From Porticoccus sp. (GTDB lineage: Bacteria; Pseudomonadota; Gammaproteobacteria; Pseudomonadales; Porticoccaceae), in assembly GCA_002733125.1 (NCBI GenBank), contig NVUM01000004.1:77357-141356 (forward strand): a DNA stretch of 64,000 nucleotides, written 5' to 3'. Under the pieces are notes generated by a model that was given only the letters and a program-made list of their open reading frames with translations, was not told the DNA's origin and did no database searches. Positions within the stretch are counted from its first letter, which is position 1; each line of letters starts with the position of its first letter. The translations under genes and the position numbers were made by a program. Positions 44,297-54,738 of this stretch are shown piece by piece.

Positions 44297-44875
44297 CTAT
44301 TGTTTGCGCTTTAACAGCAGTGAATCAATCCCGTTTCCCGACAGGCTGTCCCTCGCACTCGCCAATTCCGCACGGTTGGTAAATGGCCCAACCAGAACCC
44401 GGTGCCAGGTTTCTCCCGGGCGGGGCGTGACCATCTCGATACTGGCGCTAAGGTTCAGAAGCAACAGCCTGGCCCTCAGGCTGTCGGCATCCCGGTTACT
44501 CTTGAACGACCCCACCTGAAGCAGAAACACCTCTTTTGCTGTGGGTGTTGTCGGTGTACTGGTGGACTGATCTGGCGGCGCTTCTTCTGCCTGGGGTACT
44601 GATGAATCCGGGACGATAACCTCGGTTTCCCGCAGCAGCGTGTAGAAATCAAAACGCGGTTTAACACCGGACTCTTCCTCGACTGGCTTGACAGTGGGCT
44701 GAGCGGTAGGTGCCGGGGGCGGTTCCGGCCTCTGAAGAAGGAAGGTTGCCACTATACCTACCAAGATGCCGGCCAACAGCCACAGCCATCCCGGAAGAGA
44801 CTGCCGGGATGGCGTTTTTCTGCGAACATTGCCGCTGCTGCGACGGCTTGTTTTTCTCGCGTAATCCCTGGTCAT
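44297..44875 (-). CDS. SPOR-domain inner-membrane protein (FtsN-like)
   Basis: A 192-residue bitopic protein: a basic N-terminus, one TM helix (LPGWLWLLAGILVGIVATFLL), a Pro/Thr/Glu-rich periplasmic linker, and a C-terminal SPOR domain (FLLQVGSFKSNRDADSLRARL, WHRVLVGPFTNRAELA). SPOR domains bind denuded septal glycan, so a role in cell division is likely. In Pseudomonas the equivalent gene lies between argS and hslV; here priA is adjacent and argS and hslVU are not. Confidence 0.85.
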   Translation of the reverse strand: MTRDYARKTSRRSSGNVRRKTPSRQSLPGWLWLLAGILVGIVATFLLQRPEPPPAPTAQPTVKPVEEESGVKPRFDFYTLLRETEVIVPDSSVPQAEEAPPDQSTSTPTTPTAKEVFLLQVGSFKSNRDADSLRARLLLLNLSASIEMVTPRPGETWHRVLVGPFTNRAELASARDSLSGNGIDSLLLKRKQ

Positions 44876-44942
44876 TTGTTTATCTATACTCCGCTGAAGG
44901 GCGCCATTGTAGGGGTAACCTGCCGAGCCTTCCAGACTCTAA

Positions 44943-47153
44943 TTAGCTCATATCCTGTGGATCAACGTCCACCGACCAGCGGATTTTCCCCGCCAGTGGC
45001 GACTGCTCCAGAATCGGGCAGAGAGTTGCCAGCAGGTGTTGGAGTGCGGGTCGCTCTGCAGCGCAGATTGTCAATTGATGGCGAAAACGCCCACCTCTCC
45101 GTTCCATGGGGGCAGGTAACGGGCCGAGGTAGCTGATGTTGCCTGCCGGTGGCAGTAGTATTTCTGCCTGCTGGCGGGCGAAACTGAGAAAATTCACCGC
45201 CAGCTGGCCATTTTCAGCTTCGGCGCGCAGCAATGCCAGATAGCTGAACGGTGGCAGGTTGGCCAGTTTCCGTTCGGTCATCAGCAGATCAGAAAAAGTG
45301 GCGTAGTCCTGTTGGGTCAGGGTGGTGATCAGTGGGTGATCACAATGATGGCTTTGCATAATGACCGTGCCGGGTTTATCGCCCCTGCCCGCTCGGCCAG
45401 CCACCTGGGTAATCAATTGTCCCATCCTCTCCGGTGCCCGGAAATCCGGGCTGAACAGGCCGGCATCGGCATCCAGAATAGCCACCAGCGTGACGTTGGG
45501 AAAATGGTGTCCCTTTGCCAGTAACTGGGTGCCGAGCAGAATGCAGGGCTCTCCCTGATGCACCCGATCGACCATGTTCTGCATGGCCTGCTTGCGTCGG
45601 GTGCTGTCCCTGTCCACCCGAATAACCGGAAAGTCCGGGAACAGCGCTTCGAGGGTTTCTTCGCTGCGCTCGGTGCCCTGACCGAGGCACTGTAAATGAA
45701 TGCTGTGACAAACCGGGCAGCGGGGTGGCACCGGTTGCCTGAATTCGCAGTGATGGCAAACCAGCCGTTGAACCTGACGGTGTACCGTCAGTCGCGCTTC
45801 ACAGTGCTGGCAGTTCGCTATCCAGCCACACTCATGACAGGTCAAAGTCGGTGCAAACCCGCGGCGATTCAGGAAAACCAGAACCTGATTGCCATCGTCG
45901 AGGTGGGACTGAATGGCATTGATCAGCTCTCTGGAATAGCCTCCGGACAGATTTGCCTTTCGGATGTCGACCGGCTGCCAGCGGGGTTGCCGGGCGATAC
46001 CCGGGCGGCAGGACAGGATCAGTCGGGTGTAGCGCTGCTGTTCGCAGTTATACCGTGTTTCGAGGGACGGGGTGGCCGAGCCCAGAATCAGGGGAATGGA
46101 CTCCATTCGCGCCCGCACCACGGCGAGGTCTCGCGCCGAGTAGCGAAACCCCTCCTGCTGCTTGAATGAGCCGTCGTGTTCCTCATCCACAATCAGAATG
46201 CCCGGTGACTCCAGCGGTGTGAAAATGGCGGAACGTGTACCCAGTACAATCGGGGCGGCACCGGTGCGCGCAGCGTCCCATGCCAGTATGCGCTCCCGGT
46301 CGGTGAGGCCGGAGTGAAGCACTGCCACCGGGCAGTTGAAACGGGTTTTAAAGCGCTCCAGCGTCTGTGGCGTCAGGCTGATTTCCGGAATCAGTACCAG
46401 CGCCTGTCTTCCGTACCGAATGATTTTTTCAATGGCCTGTAAATAAATTTCGGTTTTGCCACTGCCGGTTTGACCGTCCAGTAAGTAGGCGTGGAAGCCG
46501 TGCAGCTCAATGTTCTCCATCGCCTGTTGCTGTTCGGGATAAAGGGGCAGGGGGGATTCCGAGAGCAGCCTGTCCGGATCGAACAACGGGGTGTTCACCC
46601 GGAGTTCCAACGATTCGATCAGGCCTTTGTTTTCCAACTGTCGAAGTGCGGCAACGCTGATGCCCTGTCGCTGAAAATCGTCTTTTGTGGCGGAGGGTTC
46701 CTGCTGCAGTAAATTCAGTGCCTGTTGTTGTCGGGGGGCACGCGCCAGGGCCGTGTCTGGCAGCCCCTTGCCGGCTAGTGTTAATTGCCAGCGGACTTCG
46801 CTTTGCCGGGGTACCGCATCCCCCTTGCGGAGCGTTGCCGGCAGCGCTGTACTGAGTGCGTCACCCGGTGGGTGCTGGTAATAACCCGCGGCCCAGACAC
46901 AGAGCTCCAGCAGGGTTTCGGGCAGCAACGGTTCATCATCTACGAGTTCGGTAACGGGTTTCAAGCGCGCGGCGGGATGTTCGCTGGATGCCGCAATTTC
47001 AATGACAACCCCGATGACCTGACGGCGGCCAAAAGGTACCTTGACGCGGCAGCCGGGCCGGGGTGTCCGGGTACTGTTTTCTGAAGACAGGTAGTCGAAC
47101 AGCCGCCGCAGGGGAGAGGGGACAGCAACACGGATAATGATGGATTCTGTCAT
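44943..47153 (-). CDS. priA: Primosomal protein N' (PriA helicase)
   Basis: Restarts replication at stalled forks. The 736-residue protein has an N-terminal 3'-binding domain, Walker A DGQTGSGKTEIYLQ, a DEEH box (LIVDEEHDGSF), and a zinc-binding insertion with eight cysteines (CHECGWIANCQHC through CHHC and CPVCH). C-terminal helicase motifs include TQLLAKGHHFPNVTLV and QVAGRAGRG. It diverges from rpmE. Confidence 0.96.
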   Translation of the reverse strand: MTESIIIRVAVPSPLRRLFDYLSSENSTRTPRPGCRVKVPFGRRQVIGVVIEIAASSEHPAARLKPVTELVDDEPLLPETLLELCVWAAGYYQHPPGDALSTALPATLRKGDAVPRQSEVRWQLTLAGKGLPDTALARAPRQQQALNLLQQEPSATKDDFQRQGISVAALRQLENKGLIESLELRVNTPLFDPDRLLSESPLPLYPEQQQAMENIELHGFHAYLLDGQTGSGKTEIYLQAIEKIIRYGRQALVLIPEISLTPQTLERFKTRFNCPVAVLHSGLTDRERILAWDAARTGAAPIVLGTRSAIFTPLESPGILIVDEEHDGSFKQQEGFRYSARDLAVVRARMESIPLILGSATPSLETRYNCEQQRYTRLILSCRPGIARQPRWQPVDIRKANLSGGYSRELINAIQSHLDDGNQVLVFLNRRGFAPTLTCHECGWIANCQHCEARLTVHRQVQRLVCHHCEFRQPVPPRCPVCHSIHLQCLGQGTERSEETLEALFPDFPVIRVDRDSTRRKQAMQNMVDRVHQGEPCILLGTQLLAKGHHFPNVTLVAILDADAGLFSPDFRAPERMGQLITQVAGRAGRGDKPGTVIMQSHHCDHPLITTLTQQDYATFSDLLMTERKLANLPPFSYLALLRAEAENGQLAVNFLSFARQQAEILLPPAGNISYLGPLPAPMERRGGRFRHQLTICAAERPALQHLLATLCPILEQSPLAGKIRWSVDVDPQDMS

Positions 47154-47176
47154 TGATGTGTTTTTTTGTTAAAACC

Positions 47177-47204
47177 TTGAATGGGCATCGTTTTCTGGTA
47201 GTAT
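47177..47204 (+). promoter_or_regulatory. Probable rpmE promoter
   Basis: TTGAAT and TAGTAT separated by 16 bases, about 215 bases before the rpmE start. A leader of this length leaves space for translational control of a ribosomal protein gene, though no specific fold was recognised in it. Confidence 0.4.
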
Positions 47205-47419
47205 TCGCGCTCCGTTTAAAGGCGGCATATGGTGCCCGACAATTGAAAGGCATCCCGAGGGATTAAACGCGACCTGTTATCAGCAAACCGAGGCGAGGCA
47301 TCCAGTGTACCAGAAGTGCATCAGGGTTCGGGCGATCGGTTTGGCAAGCAGGAGCGAATCAATATTCGGGTTGCACAGAGATCGGGTTGGCGATATGCAA
47401 GAGACTGAGGCAATGAGAC

Positions 47420-47635
47420 ATGAGATCTGAAATCCATCCAAATTACGGCACACTGTCAGCTACCTGCAGCTGTGGTAATGCATTTGAAGTAGGCTCCACC
47501 ATGAACGGTAGCATCCACGTGGATGTCTGTTCAGCCTGCCACCCGTTCTACACCGGCAAGCAGAAAGTTGCTGATACCGGTGGTCGTATCGACCGTTTCA
47601 ACAAACGTTTCGCCGGTCGTTCCGCCAAAAAATAA
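47420..47635 (+). CDS. rpmE: Ribosomal protein L31 (zinc-binding type)
   Basis: 71 residues of the large ribosomal subunit. Zinc-binding cysteines are present (CSCG and [13 protein letters not shown]), so this is the Cys-containing L31 rather than the zinc-independent YkgM-type paralogue. C-terminal [11 protein letters not shown] is typical. The nuclease gene begins eight bases downstream. Confidence 0.97.
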   Translation: MRSEIHPNYGTLSATCSCGNAFEVGSTMNGSIHVDVCSACHPFYTGKQKVADTGGRIDRFNKRFAGRSAKK

Positions 47636-47642
47636 TCTGAAT

Positions 47643-48434
47643 ATGTCTGCCTTTCGAGGCAAACGATGCGCGCTCTGGATGATATGCCAGAGCGCGTTTT
47701 TCGTTGTCTGGCTGTTTATCGCCGGCGGGCCCGCCAGCGCCGATCTTCGCTGCCAGCCTTTCGCCCCACTGGAGAGGGTTGCCGTCACTCATGTCTATGA
47801 CGGCGATACCGTCAAACTGGACGACGGCCGCAAAGTTCGATTGATCGGTATCAATAGCACAGAGCTGGGTCGCGATGGGCAACCGGATCAGCCGTTTGCG
47901 GCCGAGGCCCGTGACAGATTGCACAGCCTGATCAAGTCTGGCTCGCAACTACATTTGTTAACGGATCGGCAAGCCCATGACCGCTATGGTCGAACGCTCG
48001 CACACCTGTTCAATGAGCGAGGAGAAAGTCTCCAACAAATCCTGCTGGAACAGGGGCTGGCCTACCATGTTGCGGTGCCGCCCAATCTGACCCTGGCAAA
48101 CTGTTTTGCCAGCGCCGAGCAGTTGGCTGTCAAACAGCAGCGGGGACTCTGGAGCAAGGCCGGTATTGCCCCCGTCGCCGCCCGGGATTTGCAGGGCGGG
48201 GGTTTCAACCGGTTGCAGGGTACCGTAACTGCCGTCCAAACCGGCAGGCACTGGCGGCTGGTCCTGGATGATGTGATCAACGTGATGATTTATCCAGAAC
48301 ACCGCCATCGCTTTGAGGCAAAACAACTGAATAGCCTGCAGGGCCGGCGAGTGGAAATACAGGGGTGGATTTACCGCAGTCGCGGGGAATGGCGGGTCAA
48401 GTTGGAAACTGTCCACGGGTTGGTGGTGCTGTAG
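47643..48434 (+). CDS. Exported thermonuclease-like (SNase) protein
   Basis: A 263-residue protein with an N-terminal hydrophobic signal (AFFVVWLFIAGGPASA) and a staphylococcal-nuclease domain. Catalytic segments are present: DGDTVKLDDGRKVRLIGINSTE (metal Asp, Arg and Glu) and HDRYGRTLAHLF (second Arg). A C-terminal OB-like extension (GTVTAVQTGRHWRLVLDD) is not part of the SNase core. It probably degrades nucleic acid in the periplasm or outside the cell. The ATG at 47643 is preferred since the longer ORF runs through rpmE. Confidence 0.85.
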   Translation: MSAFRGKRCALWMICQSAFFVVWLFIAGGPASADLRCQPFAPLERVAVTHVYDGDTVKLDDGRKVRLIGINSTELGRDGQPDQPFAAEARDRLHSLIKSGSQLHLLTDRQAHDRYGRTLAHLFNERGESLQQILLEQGLAYHVAVPPNLTLANCFASAEQLAVKQQRGLWSKAGIAPVAARDLQGGGFNRLQGTVTAVQTGRHWRLVLDDVINVMIYPEHRHRFEAKQLNSLQGRRVEIQGWIYRSRGEWRVKLETVHGLVVL

Positions 48435-48579
48435 GCCATATGGCATATTCCGGAGCAATTACTCTTAAATCTGTCTGCGCCCCTTTGGTTAGTCCCTAGG
48501 GGCGACATAAAATCCGGTAACACCAGATGAATCGACATGCTAATCTGGTGTCCCCTGGTTACTTTTATGAGGATGTGTC

Positions 48580-49329
48580 GTGGACAGAAATACTGTTTTG
48601 TTGAGTGTTGTGCTGGTGATTACACCCTTGTCTGTCAGTGCCGCCAGCTGGTGGGATACCGGCAAGGAATTGCTCGGTGGCAACACGGGAAACACGACAG
48701 AATCCGCTGCGCCGGTCAGTGGGCTCTCCAGCGATGAAATTGCCGCAGGATTGAAAGAGGCGTTGCGGGTGGGTGCCGGTAATGTGGTTTCACAGCTTGG
48801 GACTCAGGACGGATTTTACCTCGACGACGCGATTCGTATTCCTTTGCCCCCTCAACTTCAGCAGGCCAAAGGTGTTCTTGAGCAGGTGGGGATGGGCGCC
48901 AGTTTGCAGGATCTAGAAATGAAACTGAACAGGGCTGCCGAGGCCGCTACTCCGCGGGCAAAGGCGATGTTTTTCGATGCTATAAGTGCCATGACCATTG
49001 ACGATGCGAAGAAGATTTACAGTGGCTCGGAAGATGCCGCTACCCGCTATTTCAGTGACAAAATGCGCGGCCCCCTCGCGGAGGAAATGCGCCCGGTGAT
49101 TGAAGCCAGCCTCGCAGAGGTGGGCGCGCTACAGACTTACGATGCGATTGTCAGTAAATACAAGACCCTGCCTTTTGTCCCCGACCTCAAAGCCGACTTG
49201 ACGGACTACACGATAAACGGGGGGATGGACGGCATCTTCTATTATCTGGCGCGGGAAGAAGCTGCGATCCGTGAGAATCCGGTCAAGCAAACCACCTCGC
49301 TGTTGAAAAAGCTGTTTGGTCAGCCCTGA
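48580..49329 (+). CDS. DUF4197 periplasmic protein
   Basis: A 249-residue protein with a signal peptide (LLSVVLVITPLSVSAA) and a DUF4197 domain covering almost all the mature part: LSSDEIAAGLKEALRVGAGNVV, IRIPLPPQLQQ, YFSDKMRGPLAEEMRPVI, YTINGGMDGIFYYLAREE. The family is widespread in gammaproteobacteria and has no known function. It begins with GTG and appears monocistronic. Confidence 0.85.
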   Translation: MDRNTVLLSVVLVITPLSVSAASWWDTGKELLGGNTGNTTESAAPVSGLSSDEIAAGLKEALRVGAGNVVSQLGTQDGFYLDDAIRIPLPPQLQQAKGVLEQVGMGASLQDLEMKLNRAAEAATPRAKAMFFDAISAMTIDDAKKIYSGSEDAATRYFSDKMRGPLAEEMRPVIEASLAEVGALQTYDAIVSKYKTLPFVPDLKADLTDYTINGGMDGIFYYLAREEAAIRENPVKQTTSLLKKLFGQP

Positions 49330-49701
49330 ACCCTATGGCCGATCAAAATACGCTTTTGATTTCGAGGCCATGCAGCCTGTTCTGGTCTCTATATCACCGC
49401 TCTCTCATAGGGGTTGCGGGGTGATACCAATCAAAATTCCCTATCAGTCTCTTTGCAGAATACTATCTGCTAATGGTTTATCCTGATGCCACGAAAAGAG
49501 GCATGGAAGTTAAAATTCGCGTAGGATCGTAACCCTGCCCGGTCCTGTGGGGCGAGTCGTTAAATCATTAAACTCGGTATCACAGTCAGGTTTGCTGTGA
49601 AACTGACATGATCCGCTGAAATGAGAATGAGCCCGAAGCCAGGGTTTCCATGTTTCGATCAGTGCACCAGAGAATGGTGTTCAGACCTGGAGAGAAAGCG
49701 A
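49330..49701 (+). other. 372-base region upstream of pntAB
   Basis: No gene recognised. It presumably holds the pntAB promoter. A GTCAGGTTT/AAACTGAC imperfect hairpin lies near 49585-49607. A TTGCAG/TTTATC pair with an 18-base spacer (about 49453-49482) is a weak promoter candidate. The in-frame upstream extension of pntA in the ORF track has no family similarity. Confidence 0.4.
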
Positions 49702-51282
49702 ATGACAACAATAGGTATCCCCAAAGAAATTTATCCCGACGAAAGGCGTGTTGCCGCCACTCCCGCCTCCGTTCAAAAGCTGCTCAAGCTCGGCTATGAG
49801 GTATTGGTTCAGTCGGGAGCTGGTGAACCAGCGCATTATGATGATGAAGCCTACATCAATGCCGGCGCGGCAATTGCTGTTGATGCACCTGCGCTCTGGA
49901 GCCAGGCAGATTTTATTCTGAAAGTGCGTGCCCCTATGGAAAACGCCATGCTCAACAGGCATGAAGTTGACATGATGAAGCAGGGCGCTGGTCTGGCCAG
50001 CTACATCTGGCCGGCACAAACCCCTGAATTGCTGGAGAAGTTTGCGGCAAAAGGGGCCACGGTGTTCGCTATCGACAGCCTGCCCCGTATCAGTCGCGCG
50101 CAGAAAATGGATGCGTTGAGTGCCATGGCCAATGTCGCCGGTTATCGCGCCGTCATTGAGGCAGCCAACCACTTCGGACGCTTTTTTACCGGCCAGGTGA
50201 CGGCGGCCGGGAAGGTCCCCCCCGCCAAGATCATGGTGATTGGTGCTGGCGTGGCAGGCCTTGCTGCGGTTGGTACCGCTAACAGCATGGGTGCCATCGT
50301 GCGTGCCTTTGACACCCGTCTCGAAGTGAAGGAGCAGGTGGAGAGCATGGGTGCCGAATTCCTCGAGCTGGATTTTGGTGATGAAGATGGCAGCGGTGGC
50401 GGCGGTTATGCCAAGCAGATGAGCGATGAATTCATCAAGGCCGAGATGGCACTGTTTGCCGAGCAGGCAAAAGAGGTGGATATCATTATCACCACCGCCC
50501 TGATTCCCGGCCGTCCGGCACCGAAACTGATTACCGCCGAGATGGTGGCTGCGATGAAGCCCGGCAGTGTGATTGTCGATCTGGCCTCGGAGCGAGGTGG
50601 TAACTGTGAACTCACTGAGCCGGGCAAGGTCGCTGTGCATCACGATGTGTCCATCATCGGTTATACCGATCTGCCCAGCCGCATGGCAAAGGTGTCCAGT
50701 GATCTATATGCCAGCAACCTGACCCACTTGATGAGCGATCTGACGCCTGAGAAGGATGGTCAGCCCAGCGTTGACATGGAAGACACCGTCATTCGCGGAC
50801 TCACGGTTGTTCACGATGGTGAAGTTACCTGGCCACCACCGAAAGTGGAGGTGGCGGTGAATGCCCCGCCGCCGCCGAGCACTGAAGAGCCATCGCCCAA
50901 GGGTAAAAAGGCCAAAGGAGAGCCCTCCGTGATTGGCCGGTGGCTGGGCAAGGGCCTGCTGCTGCTGGTGACGGTGCTGGCGCTGCTGGGTATTGGTACC
51001 TACGCCCCTCCCAGTTTCCTTACCCATTTTACGGTGTTTGTCCTGGCCTGCTTTATCGGCTGGCAGGTGATCTGGAATGTGACGGCGTCCCTCCACACCC
51101 CTCTGATGAGTGTGACCAATGCGATCAGTGGCATTATCGTGATCGGGGCGTTGCTGCATCTGGCGCAGTCTGAAAGCGGTGCAGTGGGCATCATGGCTTT
51201 TATCGCCGTGCTGATTGCAACCATCAATGTGGCCGGGGGCTTTCGGGTTACCCACCGCATGCTGAAAATGTTTCGCCGATAA
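49702..51282 (+). CDS. pntA: Proton-translocating NAD(P) transhydrogenase subunit alpha
   Basis: With PntB it couples hydride transfer from NADH to NADP to proton inflow, supplying NADPH. The 526-residue protein has the alanine-dehydrogenase-like NAD-binding domain ([21 protein letters not shown] and [20 protein letters not shown]), and a C-terminal block of four TM helices. The ORF track starts 27 codons early; the ATG at 49702 behind CTGGAGAG gives the family N-terminus MTTIGIPKE. It is the full-length single-chain alpha type. Confidence 0.95.
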   Translation: MTTIGIPKEIYPDERRVAATPASVQKLLKLGYEVLVQSGAGEPAHYDDEAYINAGAAIAVDAPALWSQADFILKVRAPMENAMLNRHEVDMMKQGAGLASYIWPAQTPELLEKFAAKGATVFAIDSLPRISRAQKMDALSAMANVAGYRAVIEAANHFGRFFTGQVTAAGKVPPAKIMVIGAGVAGLAAVGTANSMGAIVRAFDTRLEVKEQVESMGAEFLELDFGDEDGSGGGGYAKQMSDEFIKAEMALFAEQAKEVDIIITTALIPGRPAPKLITAEMVAAMKPGSVIVDLASERGGNCELTEPGKVAVHHDVSIIGYTDLPSRMAKVSSDLYASNLTHLMSDLTPEKDGQPSVDMEDTVIRGLTVVHDGEVTWPPPKVEVAVNAPPPPSTEEPSPKGKKAKGEPSVIGRWLGKGLLLLVTVLALLGIGTYAPPSFLTHFTVFVLACFIGWQVIWNVTASLHTPLMSVTNAISGIIVIGALLHLAQSESGAVGIMAFIAVLIATINVAGGFRVTHRMLKMFRR

Positions 51283-51294
51283 GGAGGGCACACC

Positions 51295-52689
51295 ATGAGT
51301 CCAGGAATCGTCAGTGTGGCCTACGTAGTGGCCAGTATATTATTCATTCTCAGCCTCGGTGGTTTGAGTCATCAGGAGTCCGCTCGTCGCGGTAACTACT
51401 ATGGTGTCGCCGGGATTCTGATTGCCGTTGGCGTCACCATAGCCAATGTCGGCACGGGCGATATGGTCGCAATTCTGGTTGCGATTGTGCTCGGCAGCAT
51501 CATTGGTATTTTTCTCGCCAACCGGGTCGAAATGACCCAGATGCCGCAATTAGTAGCCCTGCTGCACAGCTTTGTCGGTCTGGCTGCCGTGCTGGTGGGC
51601 TTCTCCGGTTACATCGAACCATTGATCGTGACCCACGGTGCGGAGCACACCATCAAACTGGTCGAGATATTTCTCGGTATTTTCATCGGTGCGGTAACCT
51701 TTACCGGGTCGCTGATCGCCTGCGGCAAGCTGGATGGCCGTGTATCCAGCAAGGCATTGACCCTGCCGGGTCGTCACCTGATGAACCTGGTGGCACTGGC
51801 CATTACCGTGGCACTGGGGATCATGTTTGTGGGTGCCGACAGTCACTGGGCCGGATTGCTGGCACTGATCATCATGACCATCATCGCCAGTGTGCTGGGT
51901 GTCCACCTGATTATGGCTATCGGCGGTGCCGACATGCCGGTGGTGGTTTCCATGCTCAATAGCTACTCGGGTTGGGCTGCCGCCTCTATCGGGTTCATGC
52001 TGGGCAACGACCTGTTGATTGTAACCGGCGCACTGGTGGGTAGCAGTGGTGCCATCCTCAGTTACATTATGTGTCGCGCCATGAATCGCTCCTTTATCAG
52101 CGTGATTCTCGGTGGCTTTGGCCAAACCACCAGTAGCAGCAGTGCGTTGACGGGTGATGAAAGTGTTCAGGAAACCTCCATCGACGAGCTCGCCGAGGAA
52201 CTGTTGTCTTCGGACTCGGTAATTATCGTGCCCGGCTACGGCATGGCAGTGGCCCAGGCGCAGAATGCGGTGGGGGACATAACCAAGCTGTTGCGCGAGA
52301 AGGGTATTACGGTACGGTTTGGTATCCATCCGGTGGCGGGTCGATTGCCGGGGCACATGAATGTGTTGCTGGCAGAGGCCCACGTTCCCTATGACATCGT
52401 GCTGGAAATGGACGAAATCAACGAAGACTTTCCTTCAACAGACGTGGTGCTGGTGATCGGTGCCAATGACACCGTCAACCCGGCCGCGGCCGAAGATCCG
52501 GGTAGCCCAATTGCGGGTATGCCTGTTCTCGAAGTCTGGAAATCCCGTCAGGTAGTGATACTGAAACGCGGTATGGCAACCGGCTATTCCGGTGTGGAAA
52601 ATCCCCTGTTTTACAAGGACAACACCCGGATGTTATTTGGCGACGCCAAGGAAACCGTAGATAAGTTGCTGAGCGCACTGCGTTCATGA
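51295..52689 (+). CDS. pntB: Proton-translocating NAD(P) transhydrogenase subunit beta
   Basis: A 464-residue partner of PntA with about nine TM helices ([41 protein letters not shown]) and a C-terminal NADP-binding domain ([34 protein letters not shown]). An AAGGAGG site precedes it 12 bases after pntA. A hairpin terminator follows. Confidence 0.97.
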   Translation: MSPGIVSVAYVVASILFILSLGGLSHQESARRGNYYGVAGILIAVGVTIANVGTGDMVAILVAIVLGSIIGIFLANRVEMTQMPQLVALLHSFVGLAAVLVGFSGYIEPLIVTHGAEHTIKLVEIFLGIFIGAVTFTGSLIACGKLDGRVSSKALTLPGRHLMNLVALAITVALGIMFVGADSHWAGLLALIIMTIIASVLGVHLIMAIGGADMPVVVSMLNSYSGWAAASIGFMLGNDLLIVTGALVGSSGAILSYIMCRAMNRSFISVILGGFGQTTSSSSALTGDESVQETSIDELAEELLSSDSVIIVPGYGMAVAQAQNAVGDITKLLREKGITVRFGIHPVAGRLPGHMNVLLAEAHVPYDIVLEMDEINEDFPSTDVVLVIGANDTVNPAAAEDPGSPIAGMPVLEVWKSRQVVILKRGMATGYSGVENPLFYKDNTRMLFGDAKETVDKLLSALRS

Positions 52690-52707
52690 TCCGGTGGATT
52701 TGACAGC

Positions 52708-52732
52708 AAGCGGTCTGCAGCGCAGACCGCTT
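52708..52732 (+). terminator. Hairpin terminator after pntAB
   Basis: Perfect 11-bp stem AAGCGGTCTGC with a three-base loop, 18 bases after the pntB stop. The following T-tract is short (TTC). Confidence 0.65.
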
Positions 52733-52904
52733 CAATCAGCGCAAATCGCTGCGCCCATTACCGGGCCCAGGCACGCAATGAGCAGAAAATTGATGACGGA
52801 CAGGTGCGCCCTATCTGCCGGGCGTCGCGCACCTTGGGTAATATGCTGATCAAAGATCGGGGAACCCTCCCTGCCATTTTTTGGCTCTATAATTTGATGA
52901 ATTT

Positions 52905-54689
52905 ATGAAGCAGCATATCGGAGTGGTACAAACGATCCCCGATTTCCAGTCTGAGCTGGAGGTGCTGGCTGGAGGGCTCCAGGAAGACCGGGCCGAAATG
53001 CCTTCAGCCATTCTGGTGCAGCTATTCTTTTCTTCCGATAATCTCGAGTGGATAGATCAGGTAACTGAGGCTGTGCTGACCGTCATGCCCGGGGCGGTTG
53101 TCGTCGGTGCTACCACAGATGGCGAGATTGCCAACGGTAAGACACTGACCAATAGCACCGTCTTTTCCATTTCCGTCTTTGCAGAAACCACTCTGCGGCT
53201 TGTTGCCGATACCTGCCTTCCCGGCGAGGAGCTGGCGCTCGGGGAAGGCCTGCGAGACCAGTTGCTCAGGGAGGAGCGGCAGATTGCCGGTGTGCTTTTC
53301 CTGGCAACCCCCCTGTCAATCAATGTCAGCAGGTTGTTGGACGGGCTGGCCTCCGGGGATATTGATTTTCCTCTGTTTGGCGGCGGGGCAGGTGATTATG
53401 CCGTCATGGAACACAGCCTTGTTATTGCCAACCGCCAGCCGATTGACTGTGGGGCAGTGGTGGTTGCCCTGATCAGCGATGATCTGGTCATCAAGGAATA
53501 TACCTATTCGGGTTGGATGCCGCTGACCAGGGAAATGACCATTACCGCCACAAAGAATGACAGGATTGCCACCGAGATTGATGGCCGGCCTGCCTATGAC
53601 GTGTACAGCGGTTATCTGGGCATCGAGAACGACCAGCAGTTCTTCCTCAATGCCCTCGAATTCCCGTTTCTGGTGAAGCGCGGTAACGAACTGCTTGGCC
53701 GTACGCCCATGAAGGCAACCGAGGACGGCGGAATACATTTCATTGCAGATGTTATGCCCGGCGATAAATTTCGTATCGGTTATGGTGATCCCAAAGAAAT
53801 TATTGCCCACGCCAAACATGCCCGTGATGAGCTGAGCGAATTCTGTCCCGAGGCTATTTTTCTCTATACCTGCTGCTGCAGACGCTTCCTGATGCAAAAT
53901 GACGTTGAAATGGAAACGCTGCCATTTGAAGAGGTCGCGCCAACGGCCGGTTTCTATACCTATGGTGAATTCCTCGGTAAGGGCAGTCACATCAGCCATT
54001 ACAACTCCACCATGTTGGTGGTGGGTATGCGGGAAGGTGAGCCGAAACAGCCGATGGCCTGTGATGTCGTCAGTCGGGTACCTGAAGCCGATCTGGCAGA
54101 CAGGCCTGATCTTTACAAAAATCAGCACATTCGCGTGGTGACCCAGCTCATTCACTTCATCGAAACCATCACTGCCGAACTTGAAGATCGAAACAAAGAG
54201 CTCATGCAACTGGCGGTTACCGACAAGCTGACCGGGTTGTTCAATCGGGCCAAACTCGATCAGGTCCTGGATGAGGAGATTGTCCGCCACAACCGCTATG
54301 GCACGGAATTCTGCGTCATTATGGCAGACATCGACGACTTCAAGATGATCAACGACACCTTCGGTCATCACAAGGGCGATGCCGCGCTGGTGGCATTTTC
54401 GGACATTCTTCGACACAGCATTCGTGTCAATGACACGGCCGGTCGCTGGGGTGGGGAAGAGTTCCTGATTGTTCTGCCACACACGTCGGTCGATGCAGCC
54501 GCACAGACCGCCGAGAAGATCCGTGCACTTGTGGCGAGCGGCGATTATGGTGAGGTTAAAACCGTCACAGCCAGTTTTGGTGTGCTGGCGCACAAGTCCG
54601 GTGAAACGGTGTACGACCTGTTGTCGCGGGCGGACATGGCGCTGTACGCGGCGAAGCGTAAAGGTCGCAATGCAGTGGTCTGCCAATAG
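52905..54689 (+). CDS. FIST sensor-domain diguanylate cyclase
   Basis: A 594-residue soluble protein. Residues about 30-220 are FIST-N (AILVQLFFSSDNLEWIDQVT, VVGATTDGEIANG, PLFGGGAGDYAVME), about 225-375 FIST-C (ELLGRTPMKATEDGGIHFIADVMPG, FLYTCCCRRFLM, GFYTYGEF), then a short coiled linker and a GGDEF domain with RWGGEEFLIVLP. An I-site RVND lies five residues upstream. FIST domains are thought to bind small ligands such as amino acids. It probably makes c-di-GMP in response to a cytoplasmic ligand. It is monocistronic. Confidence 0.9.
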   Translation: MKQHIGVVQTIPDFQSELEVLAGGLQEDRAEMPSAILVQLFFSSDNLEWIDQVTEAVLTVMPGAVVVGATTDGEIANGKTLTNSTVFSISVFAETTLRLVADTCLPGEELALGEGLRDQLLREERQIAGVLFLATPLSINVSRLLDGLASGDIDFPLFGGGAGDYAVMEHSLVIANRQPIDCGAVVVALISDDLVIKEYTYSGWMPLTREMTITATKNDRIATEIDGRPAYDVYSGYLGIENDQQFFLNALEFPFLVKRGNELLGRTPMKATEDGGIHFIADVMPGDKFRIGYGDPKEIIAHAKHARDELSEFCPEAIFLYTCCCRRFLMQNDVEMETLPFEEVAPTAGFYTYGEFLGKGSHISHYNSTMLVVGMREGEPKQPMACDVVSRVPEADLADRPDLYKNQHIRVVTQLIHFIETITAELEDRNKELMQLAVTDKLTGLFNRAKLDQVLDEEIVRHNRYGTEFCVIMADIDDFKMINDTFGHHKGDAALVAFSDILRHSIRVNDTAGRWGGEEFLIVLPHTSVDAAAQTAEKIRALVASGDYGEVKTVTASFGVLAHKSGETVYDLLSRADMALYAAKRKGRNAVVCQ

Positions 54690-54738
54690 AGATCGCCGGT
54701 CATCCTGTCGATCTATTTCTATTGCCCGGATTTTTTCG

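Noticed and set aside
49681-50643. 320-codon minus-strand ORF opposite pntA
   Set aside because: His/Gly-rich shadow of the NAD-binding domain coding sequence.
53316-54686. 456-codon minus-strand ORF opposite the FIST-GGDEF gene
   Set aside because: The sense strand encodes clear FIST and GGDEF motifs; the antisense product has no recognisable domain despite its length.
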